DNA from: Candidatus Limosilactobacillus excrementigallinarum
GTDB lineage: Bacteria; Bacillota; Bacilli; Lactobacillales; Lactobacillaceae
Reading direction: 5' to 3'
Length of the DNA stretch: 64,000 nt
Assembly (NCBI GenBank): GCA_019117445.1
Contig: DWZS01000032.1
Coordinates: 42,157 to 106,156, forward strand
Shown in pieces: positions 20,656 through 31,038 of this stretch (its first letter is position 1; every line of letters begins with the position of its first letter). Below the pieces are notes generated by a model that saw only the letters and a list, made by a program, of their open reading frames with translations, ran no database searches and was not told the DNA's origin. The translations under genes and the position numbers were made by a program.

Positions 20656-20684
20656 TTGACCCTTTCTTAAGATAATGCTAAATT
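20656..20684 (+). promoter_or_regulatory. sigma-70-type promoter of the LysM protein
   Basis: TTGACC-N17-TAAATT. Confidence 0.6.
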
Positions 20685-20769
20685 TTAGTTGTTTAGAATC
20701 TTACGAATTTATTAAGATTCTTAAATTTCTTAATTATTAATCACATCATTATTCAAAGGAGATTTTATT

Positions 20770-22680
20770 ATGACCAATCGGAACAGTGCGGATCAACCAC
20801 ACTACAATAAAATATACCAAAGCGGTCGTAATTGGATGTTTGCAAGTGTTGCTGCATTAACAGTGCTGACAGCTGGTGCTACAACTGCTCACGCTGACAG
20901 CCAGTCTAATGACACTAATAATCAAAATCCAAACGAAAATACCGCAGCTAATACTCAACAGCAAACCAACCAAGTGGCCATTAATGGGAGCACTGGTGAT
21001 AATCAAGACCAGTCAACAACCAAAAATGATCAACAGACAGCTAACCCAGCTGCAGCCGTCGCCGCTAACGTTAACTTCAAGAGTAGTCAAGACAATACAG
21101 CTAACAATTCACAAAACAATGCGGACGCGACTACCAATACTACCCAAACCTTTAATGTTCAAAAGAGTGCTGCACCAATTTCTGCACAACAGGCAGTGGT
21201 TAGCTTAGTCCAAACGCCTGCTGCAAATAATCAGGCGGACATCAGTGCAATTCGCTTTAGTAGCAACGCTCACTCCCAACAATTTATCGAAAGCGTTGCT
21301 CCAGGAGCCATTGAAGGATGGCGGAAGTACGGAGTATTACCATCCGTCACCGTCGCCCAAGCAATTATTGAAAGTGGTTGGGGGCGTTCTGGATTATCTA
21401 CTGAAGCTCACAACCTCTTTGGAATTAAGGGATCATACAATGGGCAATCTGTAGTTATGCGGACTAGAGAAGTTTACGGTGGTCGCAGCGTTTACGTTAA
21501 CGCTAACTTCCGTGCTTACCCAAATAATTCAGCTTCTGTCGAAGACCATGGTAACTTCCTTTACTCCAACAGCCGTTATCGTAACTTATTAGGTGATCGT
21601 GATTATGCCAGTGTTGCTCGGAAGCTTCGTGCTGATGGCTACGCCACTGATCCAAACTACGCCAATGCAATCATTAACATGGTGCAAACATACGGCTTAA
21701 ACCGTTTAGACACAATTGCCTTTTCAGGTGCACAACCAGTTATTACTAACAAGGGCAACAGTGGTAGCAATAACTCATCCGCTTCTGGTTACTACACCGT
21801 CCAAAGCGGTGATACCCTTTCTGGAATTGCTAATCAATTTGCAACGACGGTGCAAAATATTGCTCAATTAAACGATATTTCTAATCCAAACCGGATTTAT
21901 GTTGGTCAACGCCTGCTGGTTAAGCAACCATCATCTTCCACTACAACTAATACCCCATCAACTAATAATGGCAGCACAGTTGCATCTAGCTACACTGTCC
22001 AAAGTGGGGAAAACTTATCAGAAATCGCTGCTAAGTTTGGTACCAACTGGCAGACGCTTGCCCAACTAAATAACCTCTCGAATCCAAACCGGATTTACGT
22101 TGGACAAGTACTTCGTTTGTCAGCAAACAACACTACCACGACTGCTAATCAACAAACTAGCCACGCTGATACTTACACCGTCCAAAGCGGCGACAATCTT
22201 TCTAAGATTGCCAGTCAATTTGGCACCAACTACGAAAACTTAGCACGGCTGAATAACATTACTAACCCAAACCGGATTTACGTTGGGCAGGTATTACGGA
22301 TTTCTGGGAACGCGAATGTTTCGACACCAACGCAGTCAACAACCACCAACAGTAGTACTAGTTCTTACACTGTGAAGAGTGGCGACACGCTTTCTGGAAT
22401 TGCTGCTAAGTTTGGCACGAGTTATGAAGCATTAGCTCAACGTAACAACATCGCCAACCCAAACACCATCTACGTTGGTCAAGTAATCCAGATTTCTGGC
22501 TCAGCTAACAGCAACCGTAGTTACCAATCAACTAACTCTCAAGGTACTTACACCGTTAAGAGTGGCGACACACTCTCTGGAATTGCTGCTGCTCATGGAA
22601 CAAGCTGGACAAGCCTTGCTAATAAAAATGGTATCCGCGCACCATATACCATCTATGTTGGTCAACGGATTTCCTTATAA
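20770..22680 (+). CDS. secreted glucosaminidase (GH73-type) with five LysM domains
   Basis: KxYKxGKxW-like signal ([21 protein letters not shown]), [13 protein letters not shown]...[18 protein letters not shown], five YTVxSGDxLSxIA repeats. Confidence 0.93.
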   Translation: MTNRNSADQPHYNKIYQSGRNWMFASVAALTVLTAGATTAHADSQSNDTNNQNPNENTAANTQQQTNQVAINGSTGDNQDQSTTKNDQQTANPAAAVAANVNFKSSQDNTANNSQNNADATTNTTQTFNVQKSAAPISAQQAVVSLVQTPAANNQADISAIRFSSNAHSQQFIESVAPGAIEGWRKYGVLPSVTVAQAIIESGWGRSGLSTEAHNLFGIKGSYNGQSVVMRTREVYGGRSVYVNANFRAYPNNSASVEDHGNFLYSNSRYRNLLGDRDYASVARKLRADGYATDPNYANAIINMVQTYGLNRLDTIAFSGAQPVITNKGNSGSNNSSASGYYTVQSGDTLSGIANQFATTVQNIAQLNDISNPNRIYVGQRLLVKQPSSSTTTNTPSTNNGSTVASSYTVQSGENLSEIAAKFGTNWQTLAQLNNLSNPNRIYVGQVLRLSANNTTTTANQQTSHADTYTVQSGDNLSKIASQFGTNYENLARLNNITNPNRIYVGQVLRISGNANVSTPTQSTTTNSSTSSYTVKSGDTLSGIAAKFGTSYEALAQRNNIANPNTIYVGQVIQISGSANSNRSYQSTNSQGTYTVKSGDTLSGIAAAHGTSWTSLANKNGIRAPYTIYVGQRISL

Positions 22681-22694
22681 TTAGTTAATAGTCA

Positions 22695-22730
22695 AAACGG
22701 TCGAGAAAGTAAATTTTCTCGACCGTTTTC
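22695..22730 (+). terminator. intrinsic terminator
   Basis: AAAACGGTCGAGAAAgtaaaTTTTCTCGACCGTTTT. Confidence 0.88.
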
Positions 22731-22828
22731 TACATTTTTTGCGATTTCTTTTGAAATTATATAAAAAGAGAATTATAATTTATTTATAAACGCTTCGTTT
22801 TGGGACTTAGTAAAGGGGTTGGCAACAC

Positions 22829-23131
22829 ATGATTAATTATCAACTTTCTAATTTAGATGACTTAAATCAAGTCAGTTCACTTTTCAAAATTTTAGGTCAC
22901 CCCAAACGACTTCAATTACTCTACTTGTTAATTCAGCACTCAATGACCGTTTCACAAATAAGTACTGCCTTGAATTGGGAACAATCAGCCGTTTCCCACC
23001 AACTGCAGTTACTGAAACGACACAATTGTGTGAGCTATGAACGTCATGGTAAACAAATTATCTATAAATTGGATAACCCGACCGTCATGACTCTGATTGC
23101 GGACGCAGTCGGTGGCATCAACGATTTCTAG
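22829..23131 (+). CDS. ArsR-family winged-helix regulator
   Basis: LFKILGHPKRLQLLYLL...ISTALNWEQSAVSHQLQLLKRHNCV. Confidence 0.88.
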   Translation: MINYQLSNLDDLNQVSSLFKILGHPKRLQLLYLLIQHSMTVSQISTALNWEQSAVSHQLQLLKRHNCVSYERHGKQIIYKLDNPTVMTLIADAVGGINDF

Positions 23132-23592
23132 TGCTCTGCCATGTGTTCATGCACCAGTCGGCTAATTGCTAACGCACTCTCGTTCGTTTTACTAATGGTA
23201 ATGAACGTATCATTCCCTGCTAATGTTCCGACAATCTCCGTTAAATCACTATCGTCTAACATCCCTGCTAATACAGTTGCATAACTAGAGTTAGGGGTTG
23301 TCTTAATCACGTTCATAAATTGGACTGTCGTACATGATTCAACACTATCATGAATTGCGTCATACAACCGTTGATGCTTATCTTCATTATCGACATGTAA
23401 TTGTGCATAGTAAGTTTTGCCGTGCTGATCACTAACTTTAACAATATTCAATGCATGAATATCCCGTGAAACGGTTGCTTGAGTTGCAGTGACCCCATTC
23501 TCTTCTAAAAGTTTTAATAATTGTTCTTGAGTACTTACATGGTGCGTGTTAATAATTTCTAGAAGCAATTTACGGCGGTCACGGTGATTCAT
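23128..23592 (-). CDS. argR: arginine repressor ArgR family
   Basis: MNHRDRRKLLLEIINTHHVSTQEQLLKLLEENGVTATQATVSRDI. Confidence 0.92.
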   Translation of the reverse strand: MNHRDRRKLLLEIINTHHVSTQEQLLKLLEENGVTATQATVSRDIHALNIVKVSDQHGKTYYAQLHVDNEDKHQRLYDAIHDSVESCTTVQFMNVIKTTPNSSYATVLAGMLDDSDLTEIVGTLAGNDTFITISKTNESALAISRLVHEHMAEH

Positions 23593-23658
23593 GATATTCG
23601 TTCTCCTTTTGTATAATCATTCAGATTATTTTTATATTAACTCATTTTATCCAAAAAA

Positions 23659-23695
23659 AGAAGAGGCCGTTATTTAAAACGAACCTCTTCTTTTT
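23659..23695. terminator. terminator
   Basis: AAGAAGAGGccgttatttaaaacgaaCCTCTTCTT. Confidence 0.75.
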
Positions 23696-23706
23696 GATTA
23701 AGTTAG

Positions 23707-25140
23707 CTATTTTTGCTTCTGCTTACTCAAAGTTGAATGGTTAATTCCATAAACAAAGTAAATTACCAATCCTGCTAGGAACCAGAAACCGGCATAAAGT
23801 TTGGCATCGCCACTAAGGCCGAGAAAGACCATTAACGCTGCCAAGAAACCAAGAAACGGCATCACAGGATAGAATGGCATCTTAAAATCAGGATCTTTAA
23901 TATCTTTTCCTTCCCGTTGCCGCAAAGCATAAATCCCTAAGCAAACAAACATGAAGGAAATCAAAGTCCCGGCGGAAATCAATTGTGAAAGGAAGGCAAA
24001 TGGCAAGAAAGCACCGATCAACACCGTACCACAAGTCAAGACAAGTAAAGCGTGGTTAGGACGGTTCTTGGCATCTAATTTACCAAGCCATTTTGGTAAC
24101 ATCCCGTCCCGACCAAAGGAATAAATCAGTCGTGACCCAGCAAGTGTCATCCCAATTAAAGCAGTAAACATCCCTACCACAGCAATGGTTTGAACAACAA
24201 CTGCAACCATTGGGTGATTAATCGCACGGAGGGCCATCCCAACTGGTTCAGCTGAATTGGCGTATTTAGCATATGGCATTACCCCAATCAGAACTACACT
24301 AACCGCTACAAAGAGTACCACCGCAATCAAGAGCGAACCAAGAATTCCCCGTGGCATCGTTTTTTGAGGATTAACTGCTTCGGCTGAGTTAGCGGCAATC
24401 GAATCAAATCCAATATATGACAGGAAAATCATCGAAACCCCAGCATAGATTCCCTGCCAACCACCAAATGCGCCATTGGCCGTCATGCGATATTTAGGAA
24501 CGAATGGAACAAAATTAGCCTTTTGCACTGCAAACGCTCCAACAACTACAAACAGCAGAATGGCAAACACCTTGAGAATAACTAACAGATTTTCAACCCG
24601 CGCTGCTCCTGAGACCCCCTGTGCAATCAAGAGAGCAACCGCGATAATAACAATCACCGAAACTAAGTCGACAATCCCGCCATTATTACCAAAGGTATTT
24701 GATAAGCTATTTGGTAGTTTCACACCAAATTGGGCAATCAATGCCCGGAAGTTGGCAGATAGTCCGGAACCAACAAAGGCCAACGCAATAAAGTATTCAG
24801 CTAGTAGTGCCCAGCCGGCGATCCAACCAAAAAATTCACCAAAGATAACGTTAATCCATGAATAGGCGGAACCAGCAAATGGCATGGCCGCTGACATTTC
24901 AGCGTATGCAAAGGCCACCAAACCAGCCACCACCGCAGCCAGAATAAATGAGATAATCACCGCTGGTCCCGCATGTTGGGCCGCCACTTCGCCTGGTAGT
25001 GTAAAAATTGAAGCAGATACAATTGTTCCAACCCCAAGTCCTAGGAAATCGCGAACCCGCAGTGTTCGGGCAAGGTGAGCATCCTTAATCTCATAGGTAC
25101 TCGGATCTTCCTTCATCGTCATTCTCTTCCAAATACTCAT
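23707..25140 (-). CDS. APC family amino acid permease
   Basis: VRDFLGLGVGTIVSASIFTLPGEVAAQHAGPAVIISF, 12+ TM. Confidence 0.88.
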   Translation of the reverse strand: MSIWKRMTMKEDPSTYEIKDAHLARTLRVRDFLGLGVGTIVSASIFTLPGEVAAQHAGPAVIISFILAAVVAGLVAFAYAEMSAAMPFAGSAYSWINVIFGEFFGWIAGWALLAEYFIALAFVGSGLSANFRALIAQFGVKLPNSLSNTFGNNGGIVDLVSVIVIIAVALLIAQGVSGAARVENLLVILKVFAILLFVVVGAFAVQKANFVPFVPKYRMTANGAFGGWQGIYAGVSMIFLSYIGFDSIAANSAEAVNPQKTMPRGILGSLLIAVVLFVAVSVVLIGVMPYAKYANSAEPVGMALRAINHPMVAVVVQTIAVVGMFTALIGMTLAGSRLIYSFGRDGMLPKWLGKLDAKNRPNHALLVLTCGTVLIGAFLPFAFLSQLISAGTLISFMFVCLGIYALRQREGKDIKDPDFKMPFYPVMPFLGFLAALMVFLGLSGDAKLYAGFWFLAGLVIYFVYGINHSTLSKQKQK

Positions 25141-25288
25141 ACACATCTCTCCCCTGTATATTTCACGGAAGCATCGGCTTCCAAACGTGATTTATGATAG
25201 AAATCTTATTTAATTCTAATAATTTTACCATTATTTACTATCAACCGCAATTTAAAAAGCCTTGAATTTTTTAATTCAAGGCTTTTTA

Positions 25289-27274
25289 TTATTCAGCAGC
25301 GAGCGCTTCAATTGGATTCAATTTGGCCGCTCGTCGAGCAGGTAATAGTGCTGCGAGGAAAGAAATGATTAACGCCGCCAGAAATGCGAAAATCACGTTG
25401 CCAAACGTTAGTTGAACGATATTGAACTTAATCAATCCATAAAAGGCACTATTAATTCCCCACGTTGCTAACAAAGTAATCACGAGAGCGAGCACTGCCG
25501 CAAAAAGACCAATTAAGATAGATTCGGAAGTAAATAGGCGGCGAATATCAACCTTTCGTTCCCCGAGGGCACGTAAAATACCGATTTCCTTCGTCCGCTC
25601 TGATACCGACATGTACATCGTCACGATAATCATCAATGCAGAGACTAATAGTGAAATTGCAGCAACGCCTGTCAAAATACTGGAAGCTAACTTAACGTAG
25701 CTATTAATCCGTTTCAACATTGAACCGACAGTAATGGTACCAAAGACACGACGTTTTTGTGAACGAAGTGCATCAATCCGATCAGCAACTGTCTGGACTT
25801 GATCTAAACTAGCTGCTTTGACCGCCAGAAAGTTGGGCCGTGTATCGGCATTTTTGTCCTTCAGCGCCTGATAAACCGTTTCATAATTAATCGCGGAGCC
25901 ACCTGCAGTAGTGCTATCTACCAACCCCACAACCTTCACCGGCACCTGCACCGCAACCGGTTGTCCCTGCTGGTTAATCCAATTAAATGTTAAATTCAAT
26001 TTTTTACCAACGATTTTGCGGTAGCGTTTTGCACCCATCATTTGGGCAGCTTCCTGCTTACCAATGACCATTTCGCCCCGGTGTGGTTCATGACCATGCT
26101 TAATTGAATCAGCCTTATCATTAGCATTCCAGGTGCTCAGCGCTGTTCCACTTTGCACCTTGCCAGTTTTCGCCACTTCCAAACGGTACGTCGGCAGCGT
26201 ATAGCCTTTTTCAACCTTTTGTACACCAGATAGCTTATTCAGCCGCTTAATCTGGCCTTCGTCAATCATCCCTGCCTGAGGATCACCGGCCATATTTTGA
26301 AAAGTTTCCATTAGTTCCTGCTGATTCATTTTCCGGCCAGTCGTGTTTTTCAACACTTGAATAACACGCGGATTGGCAACTGAGTTGATTTGTTGTTGGA
26401 TATACCGATTAACCCCATTACCAAGGCCACTAAAAATCATAACCGCAAATAAACCGATAGCCACCCCAATCATAATGAGGGAGTTACGCCAGAAATTATA
26501 CATTAAATGCTTAAATGAAAACTCATAACTAGCATGAGCAGGCAGTTTCTGCGTTTGAATATGGGTCGGATCATCAGGAATCCGGTAAGCGGGCTTCAAT
26601 CGTTCATCCTGGTCAATTTTCCCATCCGCCATATGAACAATCCGCGTCCCGTGATTAGCCACTTCAGATGAGTGCGTTACTGCAATTACTAATTTGCCAT
26701 CCTTAGCAATCTCATCCATTAGTGCTAGTACTTCCTGAGTGTTCTTAGAATCCAATGCCCCGGTCGGTTCATCCGCAATAATGATCTGGGGGTCACTAGC
26801 TAACGCCCGCGCAATGGCAACCCGCTGCTTCTGTCCTCCAGAAAGATGCTTGGGATATTTATGAATTTGATCAGTTAACCCAACCTTAGTTAACAACTCT
26901 TCTGCTCGTTGCCTTTTCTTAGCTGATGAAAGAGTGGTCATGTCTAATGAAACTAATACATTATCCAAAACCGTTAAATGGGGGATTAAATTATATGATT
27001 GATAAATATGCCCAATTGTTGAGCGTCGATACTCGTCTAACTGTTTTTCGTTGCGATGATCAAGCAGCTGCCCATTCACTTTTACTTGACCCTTAAATTC
27101 CCGATCAAGGCCACCAACAATATTCATTAAAGTTGATTTCCCACCACCGGACTCTCCTAAAATGGACACGAACTCGCCCTTTTCAAAAGAAAGACTGATT
27201 CCTTTGAGTACGGGAAACTCATTATTTCCCAGGAAATATGATTTAAAAATGTCGTTTAATTCTAAAAACGCCAT
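25289..27274 (-). CDS. ABC transporter, fused ATP-binding/permease (MacB-like)
   Basis: Walker [19 protein letters not shown]-terminal FtsX-like permease. Confidence 0.9.
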   Translation of the reverse strand: MAFLELNDIFKSYFLGNNEFPVLKGISLSFEKGEFVSILGESGGGKSTLMNIVGGLDREFKGQVKVNGQLLDHRNEKQLDEYRRSTIGHIYQSYNLIPHLTVLDNVLVSLDMTTLSSAKKRQRAEELLTKVGLTDQIHKYPKHLSGGQKQRVAIARALASDPQIIIADEPTGALDSKNTQEVLALMDEIAKDGKLVIAVTHSSEVANHGTRIVHMADGKIDQDERLKPAYRIPDDPTHIQTQKLPAHASYEFSFKHLMYNFWRNSLIMIGVAIGLFAVMIFSGLGNGVNRYIQQQINSVANPRVIQVLKNTTGRKMNQQELMETFQNMAGDPQAGMIDEGQIKRLNKLSGVQKVEKGYTLPTYRLEVAKTGKVQSGTALSTWNANDKADSIKHGHEPHRGEMVIGKQEAAQMMGAKRYRKIVGKKLNLTFNWINQQGQPVAVQVPVKVVGLVDSTTAGGSAINYETVYQALKDKNADTRPNFLAVKAASLDQVQTVADRIDALRSQKRRVFGTITVGSMLKRINSYVKLASSILTGVAAISLLVSALMIIVTMYMSVSERTKEIGILRALGERKVDIRRLFTSESILIGLFAAVLALVITLLATWGINSAFYGLIKFNIVQLTFGNVIFAFLAALIISFLAALLPARRAAKLNPIEALAAE

Positions 27275-27301
27275 GTACGTACCTCACCTTTCATGTCGTC
27301 C

Positions 27302-27979
27302 TTACTTAGTTTGCTTTATTTTACCATCATTAATTTCAAAAATGCGATCGGCATATTTACGTAAGCGCAAGTCGTGGGTGACCACAATCACCGTTTTATT
27401 TTTCTGTCTGGCGAGCCGTTGAAATTCTTGGCCAACCGCCGCCCCACGTTCGCTATCTAAAGCTGCGGTTGGTTCATCCGCCAACACTAGCGATGGATTA
27501 GTATACAGCGCTCTCGCTATCGCCACCCGTTGATTCTGACCACCTGATAGTTGATCTGGATACTGATTCTTTAACTGAACAATATCAAGCTCGCGCATTA
27601 GCTGATCTAATTCTTCACGATTCAGATTACCATTTGGCTTCACTCGATCAACTAACTGAAATTGTTCCGCAACCGTTAGATAAGGAAGCAGATTATAGGA
27701 CTGCAGAATAAAGCCAATTTTATTTAATCGCAGGCGCTCAAGTTCGTGCTTATTCATATCCTGAATATTTTGACTGTCAATTAACACTTGCCCTGAACTT
27801 GGTCGTCTCAATCCACCAGCAATTGTCAGAAAGGTACTCTTTCCCGAACCAGACGGGCCTAAGATCAAGGTTAGTTCTCCAGCTTGCGCTTGAAAATTAA
27901 TGGCAGATAACGCTTGGACTTGCCCAATCCCCGTGCCAAAAGTCCGATTAACATTTTTTAATTCAATTGTTGCCATCAT
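27302..27979 (-). CDS. ABC transporter ATP-binding protein
   Basis: LGPSGSGKST, LSGGQNQR, LVLADEPTAALD. Confidence 0.92.
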   Translation of the reverse strand: MMATIELKNVNRTFGTGIGQVQALSAINFQAQAGELTLILGPSGSGKSTFLTIAGGLRRPSSGQVLIDSQNIQDMNKHELERLRLNKIGFILQSYNLLPYLTVAEQFQLVDRVKPNGNLNREELDQLMRELDIVQLKNQYPDQLSGGQNQRVAIARALYTNPSLVLADEPTAALDSERGAAVGQEFQRLARQKNKTVIVVTHDLRLRKYADRIFEINDGKIKQTK

Positions 27980-27987
27980 CTATCCTC

Positions 27988-29049
27988 CTAAATTGCATCT
28001 AATGGATCGATCTTGGTGATAATGCGAACTGGCAATAGCGCGCCAATCGTTCCTAAAACAATTAGGCTCAAGCCAATCAACAGGGTTAATGGCCAATTAA
28101 TAAGTAGTGGTACTGCTGATGGAATAACTAGTGCGGTACCTGAGGTTAGGAATAAGCCAATTAAGACACCAGCAACCATCAGTAACATCGCTTCAGCAAA
28201 GGTCGCCCGAATTAACGTCGAAACCGGAATCCCTTGGGCTCTTAAAACAGCATATTCTGGTAACTTCTGCATGGTTAAAATATAAAGAAAGACAGCTATC
28301 ACAATTAATGAAATCACCATCAAAAAACCAATCATAAATAGGAACGTGGTATTTTGAGCTGTATAACCTGGCAACTTTTGAATAAACTGGTTTGCCGTAT
28401 ATTTTTTTAACTGCGAATGGTGGTGGGCCGTTAATGCTCGATCAGCAAAGATTCCGCTTGCCACAAACTGATTTCCCATTCCCTTTAATTCTTGCCAAGT
28501 TGACAGTGAACCAATGGCCAATGGTGAAATATTCAATTTAGCATTTTTTACAAAACCAACAACCCGGTAGGGATGGGATTGGTCTGCCAGCTTAACTTGA
28601 TCACCAACTCGGTATCCTTTATCACGAAGGGAAGTATCTAGAACAATTTCATTTGTTTTAGTCGGTTTATGACCAGTCGTCAATTGTAATTTATGACGAT
28701 ACAGGTACTGATCCTTAGAAATTCCCATAAACTGAATTGATTGTTTATCTTGATGGTGCGTAGTCGCCTTTTTTAGGACAACCGGGACCGTGCCAACCAA
28801 CGCTTCGTGATCATCTAATTTCCCAGCTTGCTGCTTAGTAAGCATTGATTGACTGAGATTATCATTAGCATCCTTATTTAAATAAACCGTCTTAGTGTCC
28901 CAGGCACGGATCGCCGCCGTATTTTGATTAGCTAGTCCGAGCATTAATCCCGTTAACATAAACATAAGATAGCCAATTAACGCTACCATCCCGATAATCA
29001 AACCGTAATGGAGTTTATTATGCTTAATTTCACGAATTGCTAAAAACAT
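27988..29049 (-). CDS. ABC transporter permease (FtsX-like)
   Basis: MFLAIREIKHNKLHYGLIIGMVALIGYL start; C-terminal FtsX domain. Confidence 0.87.
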   Translation of the reverse strand: MFLAIREIKHNKLHYGLIIGMVALIGYLMFMLTGLMLGLANQNTAAIRAWDTKTVYLNKDANDNLSQSMLTKQQAGKLDDHEALVGTVPVVLKKATTHHQDKQSIQFMGISKDQYLYRHKLQLTTGHKPTKTNEIVLDTSLRDKGYRVGDQVKLADQSHPYRVVGFVKNAKLNISPLAIGSLSTWQELKGMGNQFVASGIFADRALTAHHHSQLKKYTANQFIQKLPGYTAQNTTFLFMIGFLMVISLIVIAVFLYILTMQKLPEYAVLRAQGIPVSTLIRATFAEAMLLMVAGVLIGLFLTSGTALVIPSAVPLLINWPLTLLIGLSLIVLGTIGALLPVRIITKIDPLDAI

Positions 29050-29051
29050 CG

Positions 29052-29576
29052 CTATCCTCCTATGATCCCAACTAACGCTGCTCCGAGTCGTTTGATTACC
29101 GTCTGCTGATCCCCTGGATTCATCAAACATTCCTGAATCGTTTGGTGACATAGCACCATAATCGCCCACTGTTGCGCATTCAGCTGATTCAGCTGTCGAT
29201 ATTTAACACCCTGAGCAACTAAAAAGCCCTCATTTGATTCATAATAGTTCTTTAAAAACGCCGCATAGTCACTTTGCTGGATCCGTTTCATTAGTGTTTC
29301 AATCATGGTTTGGTATTCACGGGCCCGCCCGATTTGCTGAACTAACCTTTCCGGATGCAAATCTAAATCCCTAATGACGGTCATTAATAACCACTGATGA
29401 GCATCCACTAAATCTGCAAAGTACTTATAAAAGGTCCCTCGAGCAACGCCAGCAGTTTTAACAATGCGGGCTACTTGCGCGGTTGCTAAGGGATGGGTGC
29501 TAAACTCCTTTAATAAAGCTGTTTTGATGTTCTGTTTTTTCTGGCTAGAAAGATGCTGAAAAGTTTCTGTTGGCAT
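29052..29576 (-). CDS. TetR-family regulator of the adjacent ABC system
   Basis: HTH ...VARIVKTAGVARGTFYKYFADLVDAHQWL; RBS AGGAG before ATG at 29576. Confidence 0.87.
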   Translation of the reverse strand: MPTETFQHLSSQKKQNIKTALLKEFSTHPLATAQVARIVKTAGVARGTFYKYFADLVDAHQWLLMTVIRDLDLHPERLVQQIGRAREYQTMIETLMKRIQQSDYAAFLKNYYESNEGFLVAQGVKYRQLNQLNAQQWAIMVLCHQTIQECLMNPGDQQTVIKRLGAALVGIIGG

Positions 29577-29600
29577 AAATTTCTCCTGAAATAGAGTCAG

Positions 29601-29658
29601 TGACATGGTGTCACTATTTAATTTAGATTAATCATACCAGTCTAGTGACACCGTGTCA
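29601..29658. promoter_or_regulatory. tandem TetR operators embedded in a TTGACA-N17-TATGAT promoter (minus strand)
   Basis: TGACATGGTGTCA (29601-29613) and TGACACCGTGTCA (29646-29658). Confidence 0.8.
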
Positions 29659-29667
29659 ATTTACCTC

Positions 29668-29703
29668 AAAAAATAAGACCGAGCTCAACACTCGGTCTTA
29701 TTT
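29668..29703. terminator. terminator of the ADH gene
   Basis: AATAAGACCGAGctcaacaCTCGGTCTTATT. Confidence 0.8.
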
Positions 29704-29728
29704 TCTACTAATGGGATCTAAATGGGAG

Positions 29729-30739
29729 TTAGGCTTCTTCGCCGCCAACCTTAACGATGGCCTTAGAAACCTTGCCTAACTTACCACTAACAAAGTCTTC
29801 CACACCGTTTAAGTCTAATTCGTGCGAGAAGAGTGGCAGTGGATCAACAGTGCCAGAAGCCAATAAGGCAATTGAGTCTTCAAAAGTGTATGGGTTAATG
29901 AATGCCCCTTGAATAGTTAATTGCTTCTTGAAGACGTCATAAGTGTTTACTGAGAACTTATCATCTGGGTTTCCAACACCAAACATCAGAACTTGTGCAC
30001 CCTTGGCTGCAGCGTCTAATGCTTGTTCTTGAGTAGCTGGTAAACCAACTGCTTCAACAACAATGTCAAAGCTGTCTGCAGGAATTTCTTCCTTAGTAGT
30101 GTTGATGGTCTTTACACCGAAGTGTTCACGGTTGTTAGCTAACTTGTCATCAGAACGACCAGCTAGAGTAACTTCGTGAATACCCCGCGCCTTCAAAATT
30201 TGGGCAAATAGTTGACCTTCAAAACCATCACCTAATACTAATGCCTTTTGGTATGGGTGAGTTTCCAATAGGTCAACACCGTGCATTGCACAAGAAATTG
30301 GTTCAACAACGGCTGCGGCCTTTAATGAAACATCATCAGGAATTGGGTAAACAACCTTGGCTGGAGCAGTGAAGTATTCTTCAAAACCACCATCACGAGT
30401 AACCCCAACTGCATCCAAGTGTTCACACAATTCTGGACGTTGGGTCCGGCAGTATTCACATTGACCACAGTAAATGTTAGGGTCAACAGTTACCCGATCA
30501 CCCGGTTTAACGTTTGTAACGGCTGCACCAACTTTGGTAACCACCCCTGAGTTTTCATGACCTAAAACGATTGGTGGAACAGCTGATGCTGAACCAGGTA
30601 ATCCAGCATAAAGGGCCTTATCAGTTCCACAAATACCTGCATAGGCAGTGTGAACCAACACTTCATCTGGCTTAATTTCAGGAACTTCGTAGTCTTCAAC
30701 CTTAAGTTCTTTCTTACCTTCTAAAACTAATGCCTTCAT
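29729..30739 (-). CDS. zinc-dependent medium-chain alcohol/polyol dehydrogenase
   Basis: GICGTDKALYAG, GHENSGVV, zinc-binding CGQCEYCRTQRPELC. Confidence 0.9.
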   Translation of the reverse strand: MKALVLEGKKELKVEDYEVPEIKPDEVLVHTAYAGICGTDKALYAGLPGSASAVPPIVLGHENSGVVTKVGAAVTNVKPGDRVTVDPNIYCGQCEYCRTQRPELCEHLDAVGVTRDGGFEEYFTAPAKVVYPIPDDVSLKAAAVVEPISCAMHGVDLLETHPYQKALVLGDGFEGQLFAQILKARGIHEVTLAGRSDDKLANNREHFGVKTINTTKEEIPADSFDIVVEAVGLPATQEQALDAAAKGAQVLMFGVGNPDDKFSVNTYDVFKKQLTIQGAFINPYTFEDSIALLASGTVDPLPLFSHELDLNGVEDFVSGKLGKVSKAIVKVGGEEA

Positions 30740-30803
30740 TAGTAATACCTCTCTTGTGAATAGTTTAATTTACTCCGTCAGTATACGAAAAAACGGTCTC
30801 AAT

Positions 30804-30819
30804 TGTCAAACGATTATCA
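30804..30819. promoter_or_regulatory. LacI-type operator overlapping the ADH promoter -35
   Basis: TGTCAAACGATTATCA, one base different from the sucrose operator at 20491. Confidence 0.65.
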
Positions 30820-31038
30820 TAACTTCTCCTAAATAATTCCAATCAAAAACCATGATTCCGAATTTAGCTTGGCAAGTGGCAGCAAAAATTCTGAAAAAGG
30901 CCGGTGATATTGCCTAAAAATCGGCATTTTCCATTGCGTTACTTTATTTTTTATGCTAACCTAACAAAGGTGTTCAAATAGATTAATATTTAATGTGGAC
31001 ATACCTTATTAGCATACGAAAGAAAGGGAGGATTTGGC

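Noticed and set aside
20770-22680. Repeats in the LysM gene as a CRISPR-like array
   Set aside because: Repeats are in-frame LysM coding modules of about 70-75 codons with linkers, not short palindromic direct repeats.
29052-29606. Start of the TetR gene at 29606
   Set aside because: That ATG is inside the operator palindrome; the RBS-supported ATG is at 29576.
30880-31000. Possible manganese riboswitch or MntR box upstream of mntH
   Set aside because: Some short inverted repeats (TGCCtaaaaatcGGCA) are present, but I could not match them confidently to a yybP-ykoY riboswitch or an MntR consensus.
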